Shown here one piece after another: positions 60,898 through 64,000 of a stretch of DNA of 64,000 nt. Where the stretch lies: positions 444,867 to 508,866 of the forward strand of contig MNCI01009104.1 of the NCBI GenBank assembly GCA_015680685.1, written 5' to 3'. A program made the position numbers and the translations under genes. This DNA comes from Gnetum montanum. Taxonomy: Eukaryota; Streptophyta; Gnetopsida; Gnetales; Gnetaceae. The notes under the pieces are model-generated. The model was not told the DNA's origin and did no database searches. It worked only from the letters and a program-made list of their open reading frames with translations. Position 1 is the first letter of the stretch; each line of letters starts with the position of its first letter.

Positions 60898-61102
60898 TCT
60901 CATTCTTTTCTTTCAACTAATTTTTACCATTTTGAATGTCATATCATTTGTAAGTATACATTTTCAATTATGCAAGTTTGTACATTGATCATTTTTGCTG
61001 TATTACAACATGTTTATGATCATTCAATAAAGCATTCCATGGTCTTATAATATTTCTATTTGTTATGTTTAAATCATCACTGCAGCAGACAACTAGCGAT
61101 CA
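60898..61102 (+). other. 3' flank of Helitron gene
   Basis: AATAAA at 61026-61031 is a likely polyadenylation signal. A Helitron 3' end (hairpin then CTRR followed by T) should lie downstream; CTAG occurs at 61093 and 61103 but neither has a convincing hairpin or following T. Confidence 0.4.
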
Positions 61103-61644
61103 CTAGCTTAGTTATATATTTATAATATATATCTATAAATTGGCTGAGAGAATCTTATTAGTTTACAAGTAAAAAGTTCTTTCCGTAAAAAATTTCACGA
61201 CTTCTGGATGAAGAACAAGATTTAAAAACCCAAATTTTCATGCCTTCTGGACGAAGAACAAGAGTTTTGTACCTTATTTTTCCTACGGATGGGTTTTCTG
61301 AAAAAAAAATCCATCAATTAGTGTATGCTCTCACTCTCGGCTGAATTTATGCTCTCACTCTCGGCCGAATTTATGCTCTCACTCTCAAAAATCTCAACAA
61401 ATTCGGCTGAGGGTGGGAGCATACAATAATTGACGGATTTTTTTTTCAAAAAACCCATCCTTAGGAAAAATAAGGTACAGAACTCTTGTTCTTCATCAAG
61501 AAGGCATGAAAATCTGGGTTTTTAAATCTTGTTCTTCGTCCAAAAGTTGTGAAATTTTTTACTGAAAGAACTTTTTACTTGTAAACTAATAAGATTCTCT
61601 CAGCCAATTTATAGATATATATTATAAATATATAACTAAGCTAG
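61103..61644. mobile_element. Fold-back (hairpin) element with long inverted arms
   Basis: The two arms, about 61103-61345 and 61400-61644, are near-perfect reverse complements: CTAGCTTAGTTATATA at one end and TATATAACTAAGCTAG at the other. The shared interior includes 'aagaacaagatttaaaaacc' and 'gtaccttatttttcct' with their complements. A 2-bp TA target duplication is possible (TA|GCTTAG ... CTAAGC|TA). No coding capacity; a nonautonomous DNA transposon of MITE/fold-back type is the best guess. Confidence 0.75.
61324..61386 (+). repeat. 24-bp tandem units at the fold-back centre
   Basis: Two full units TATGCTCTCACTCTCGGCTG plus AATT and a partial third, 24 bases apart. The inverse of one unit ('cggctgagggtgggagcata') begins the opposite arm, so the loop is asymmetric. 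Confidence 0.85.
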
Positions 61645-61727
61645 TTCATGTTCCAACACCCTTTTTTAGTGGGTCACATCTAACTTATAGTGGGCCATGT
61701 TTTTTATGCACAATTTTTTTAAAAAAA

Positions 61728-61830
61728 GATATGTTAGCTTAGTAGTAATAGTCTTGTCATAGAAAATCCATGTCACAAGTTTAATTTTTAGTGGGTAACA
61801 CTGAGTTACAAATTAAACAAAAAACAAAAT
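61728..61830 (+). repeat. SINE copy 5
   Basis: 'atgttagcttagtagtaata' (A-box-like), 'cacaagtttaattttta' (B-box-like) and 'aacactgagttacaaatt' match the family. Confidence 0.5.
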
Positions 61831-61854
61831 TCCATATAAGATTGTTGACATGCA

Positions 61855-62053
61855 CCCATGTGTATAGCACAGTGGTCAAGGTGCTTAACTTTTATTTTAA
61901 GGATACAATTCTTGCTTTCTCTTATAGGCATGATAATAGAGGAGTATCCTTATAGTGAGACACTCTTGTCTAGTGGGTCACATCTACCCTACTATCTAGG
62001 TAGGGGTTATGCTACCAACTCATGTTTGTTTTTTCAAAAAAAAAAAAAAAACT
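61855..62053 (+). repeat. tRNA-derived SINE with poly(A) tail
   Basis: It begins with the A-box-like 'tatagcacagtggtcaagg', has 'ggatacaattctt' where a B box would be, and ends in a run of 15 A at about 62037-62051. The total of roughly 195 bases suits a SINE. The tail differs from the other copies, so it may be a second family. Confidence 0.5.
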
Positions 62054-62059
62054 TTGAAA

Positions 62060-62225
62060 CTATTATGTACCAAACATCCAAGAGGGCCTTAGTAGACATC
62101 AATTTACTTCCAAGACATATAGTTAAATTAGAATTTTATAACTCAACATTGTCCAATGGAGTGAACCCATGACTTAAAGTTTTCAAATCAAGAGTCTTAC
62201 TACTACATCAACTTCTTATTGTTTA
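62060..62225 (-). repeat. SINE copy 6
   Basis: Reverse complement of the family: 'agaattttataactcaacat', 'tggagtgaacccatgac' and 'agagtcttactactacatc'. Confidence 0.5.
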
Positions 62226-62883
62226 GTAGACATCAAGTTTAATTTCATTATAATAAAATAAATGATTTAGTGGTGAAACTTTTAGTTATAAAATAAAGGT
62301 TATATTTGACATATATTATATTTTCATAAAAAAATAAAGATAGAATCTACTAATTAGTCAAGCATCAATGACGGTAGCAAAAAACAAATTATACAAGTTT
62401 TTTACTATAACATTATAATGTTCTCTCAAATGGGTAGTCATAACACAAGAAAGAGACCTATGTAACTCATTTTTAAAGGCTCCTGATCTACACAACCTAT
62501 AAACATACTCTTATTTGGAGATTTGAATCCATTTTTTATTTTCAATTCTTAGATGATGAGTACTTAAGCAAAGCTTGTTGATCTCATTCTCATACTTAAT
62601 TGGAATAGAAACTAAGAGAAAGTGAGCATATGCTTCTAAAGGTAATAAATCACATTCATACAATAACATTAATAAGATGTTTGCATCTTCACCTTTATCT
62701 TATCAAGAAGAAATTTTTTTTGTACTCTTTCAATATCCTTTCAAAGTTTAGCATTGAGTTAAGGTCCTTGAATAGCACATCCATACAATACAGTAGGATA
62801 GATGATAGTATGGAATTTTTTTTTTCTAACCTTCTACGCTTAGAGTCCTAAATCCTTACACTTGTTTGTTAAAGCATACAAAG
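62226..62883. other. AT-rich intergenic sequence
   Basis: No gene or repeat is recognised. Confidence 0.4.
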
Positions 62884-62945
62884 CCTGGAATGTACTTATA
62901 CTTGTAGTCAAATCATTTTAGTTCTAAAAACCCCCTCACCCAGTG
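62884..62945 (+). repeat. SINE tail fragment
   Basis: 'gtacttatacttgtagtcaa' and 'tcattttagttctaaaaacc' match the shared 3' tail. Confidence 0.4.
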
Positions 62946-63049
62946 GTCCCCATTTGTTGTATCCAAAAAAATTTATTGTATTATAAATTTGTTTAGGAGA
63001 AGATGTTGAACTCGAAATATATATATATTTTAATATTAGTTACCCTAAA

Positions 63050-63262
63050 TGCATATTGTCAAATTGGAACTTTATAATCAAACCCATAACTTGGAGTTAC
63101 CAAATTAACAATTTAGGACAAATTATAAATATATATACTATAAATATATAGCTAAAGTAGTTTGTTATTTATAGGTTTGATTCTACTAGGTAGCATTGAG
63201 TTATAAAATTTTATAAATCTTGGGGTGTACTTATGTTTCAATTATTTCAAGTTCCAACACCC
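63050..63262. repeat. SINE pieces around a fold-back end fragment
   Basis: A minus-strand body piece (63056-63110), then 'tataaatatatatactataa' to about 63165, which resembles the terminal 40 bases of the fold-back element, then a plus-strand SINE 3' half (63171-63262) with 'aggtagcattgagttataaa' and 'caattatttcaagttccaac'. Confidence 0.45.
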
Positions 63263-63481
63263 CATAAAAGGAAGTAAAATTCCTTAATCATATTAGATAT
63301 TGACCTCTAAGGAAAGAATGACAGTCATTGTATTAAAATTTATAAATACACATAAATATAGTTCTTTGAACATATGACAACCGTAATAAATAGATTTAAT
63401 AGAAATGCAAGTAATACATTGATATAGATTTGAGAAATTTATTATTTTTTGAGTGGGAGGATGGGGCATGTGGGAGGTCGA

Positions 63482-63685
63482 TGGGGTATGTTGGAACTTG
63501 AAATAATTGTAATATAGGAATAACTTGAGATATATAGTCCAATTAGAACTTTATAACTCAACATTGCTCATCAGAATTGAACTCAAATTGACTTTATAAC
63601 TCAACATTGCTTACCAAAATTGAACTCAAATTAACTTTATCTTTCAAATTAAGAGTCTTACTACTAAGCTAACACCTCATTATTG
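63482..63685 (-). repeat. SINE copy 7 with internal duplication
   Basis: The most complete copy: on the minus strand 'gaggtgttagcttagtagta' then the body and the tail 'caattatttcaagttccaac'. A ~43-base body segment ('actttataactcaacattgc' to 'attgaactcaaatt') is present twice in tandem at 63548-63635. Confidence 0.65.
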
Positions 63686-63943
63686 ATTTGAGAAAATTTA
63701 AATATAAAATATTCTATCCAAAATATAAAAAATTTAAATATAGAACACTTTATCCAAAATACATTGACAAGCACTCAACTCTATGTCAACCTAAATACTC
63801 ATCATGGCCAATGACATTTCATAAACGTTTATCTCTAGCTAGCACCAAACACATGCTGACAGACACGATGTCATTGCTTACCACAAAGATACGAGAAGTT
63901 GAAGGAGCACCATGATTGACAAACACATCGGTTATGTTTATTA

Positions 63944-63969
63944 GGGGGGGGGGGGGTTGGGGGGGGGGG
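63944..63969 (+). repeat. Long G-run (G13-TT-G11)
   Basis: Thirteen G, two T, then eleven G, followed by TCGGACCCC. Quadruplex-forming if real; also the kind of place where assembly or base calling fails. Confidence 0.9.
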
Positions 63970-64000
63970 TCGGACCCCGAAAAGAAGTTTTATTGAAATT

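Noticed and set aside
61085-61110. Helitron 3' terminus at CTAG 61093 or 61103
   Set aside because: No convincing hairpin just upstream and the following base is not T, so the end is left undefined.

Overview
This window looks like intergenic DNA from a seed plant with a large, repeat-filled genome. Nearly everything is mobile-element DNA: several Ty3/gypsy elements, one Ty1/copia element, a Helitron, a fold-back element and many copies of a tRNA-like SINE. A gymnosperm would fit the long, decayed, nested insertions, but the sequence alone does not prove the lineage. Most coding regions are broken by stops, mainly TAG and TGA, and the only recognisable host gene is a decayed IST1-like locus.

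Layout. 1-4215: minus-strand gypsy element D (integrase end, 2-kb spacer, then an extra ORF starting MAPR that runs off the left edge). 4250-9615: plus-strand gag-only element A with its 3' LTR, ending inside a copia element. 9616-13375: minus-strand copia element C (gag, protease, integrase, part of RT, one LTR) whose RT core is replaced by a 24-bp minisatellite. 13376-18130: IST1-like pseudogene with a duplicated intron/exon block. 19126-36086: plus-strand gypsy element E (gag, protease, RT-RNase H, integrase), inserted in a SINE and split by a complete minus-strand gag-only element B (25061-32075). 36087-38815: SINEs, a LINE-like tail and a 75-bp tandem array.

38816-60897: a Rep/helicase Helitron, split between its Rep and helicase halves by a 16.9-kb minus-strand gypsy element F (41958-58812) flanked by a perfect 5-bp duplication (ATATG). 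F carries the extra, archaeal-type RNase H that marks the Tat/Ogre lineage. 60898-64000: fold-back element, SINE cluster and a long G-run.

The most interesting object is inside F. Between its gag-protease block and its RT block lies a plus-strand (antisense) gene at 49124-53529. I can resolve eight exons and seven GT-AG introns; the reading phase is kept at every junction and gives 1072 codons plus a stop, with ten in-frame stop codons, all TAG or TGA. I do not recognise the protein. Because the gene is antisense to the element's genomic RNA, its introns would not be removed during retrotransposition, so an intron-bearing cargo gene could travel with the element.

Elements A, B, D and E appear to be one extended family. 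A and B have gag but no pol and would need enzymes from a relative such as E. All four share a ~2-kb block beginning at a polypurine-like GGGGGAGATG or its decayed form and ending at the start of the MAPR ORF; D keeps the longest version of that ORF.
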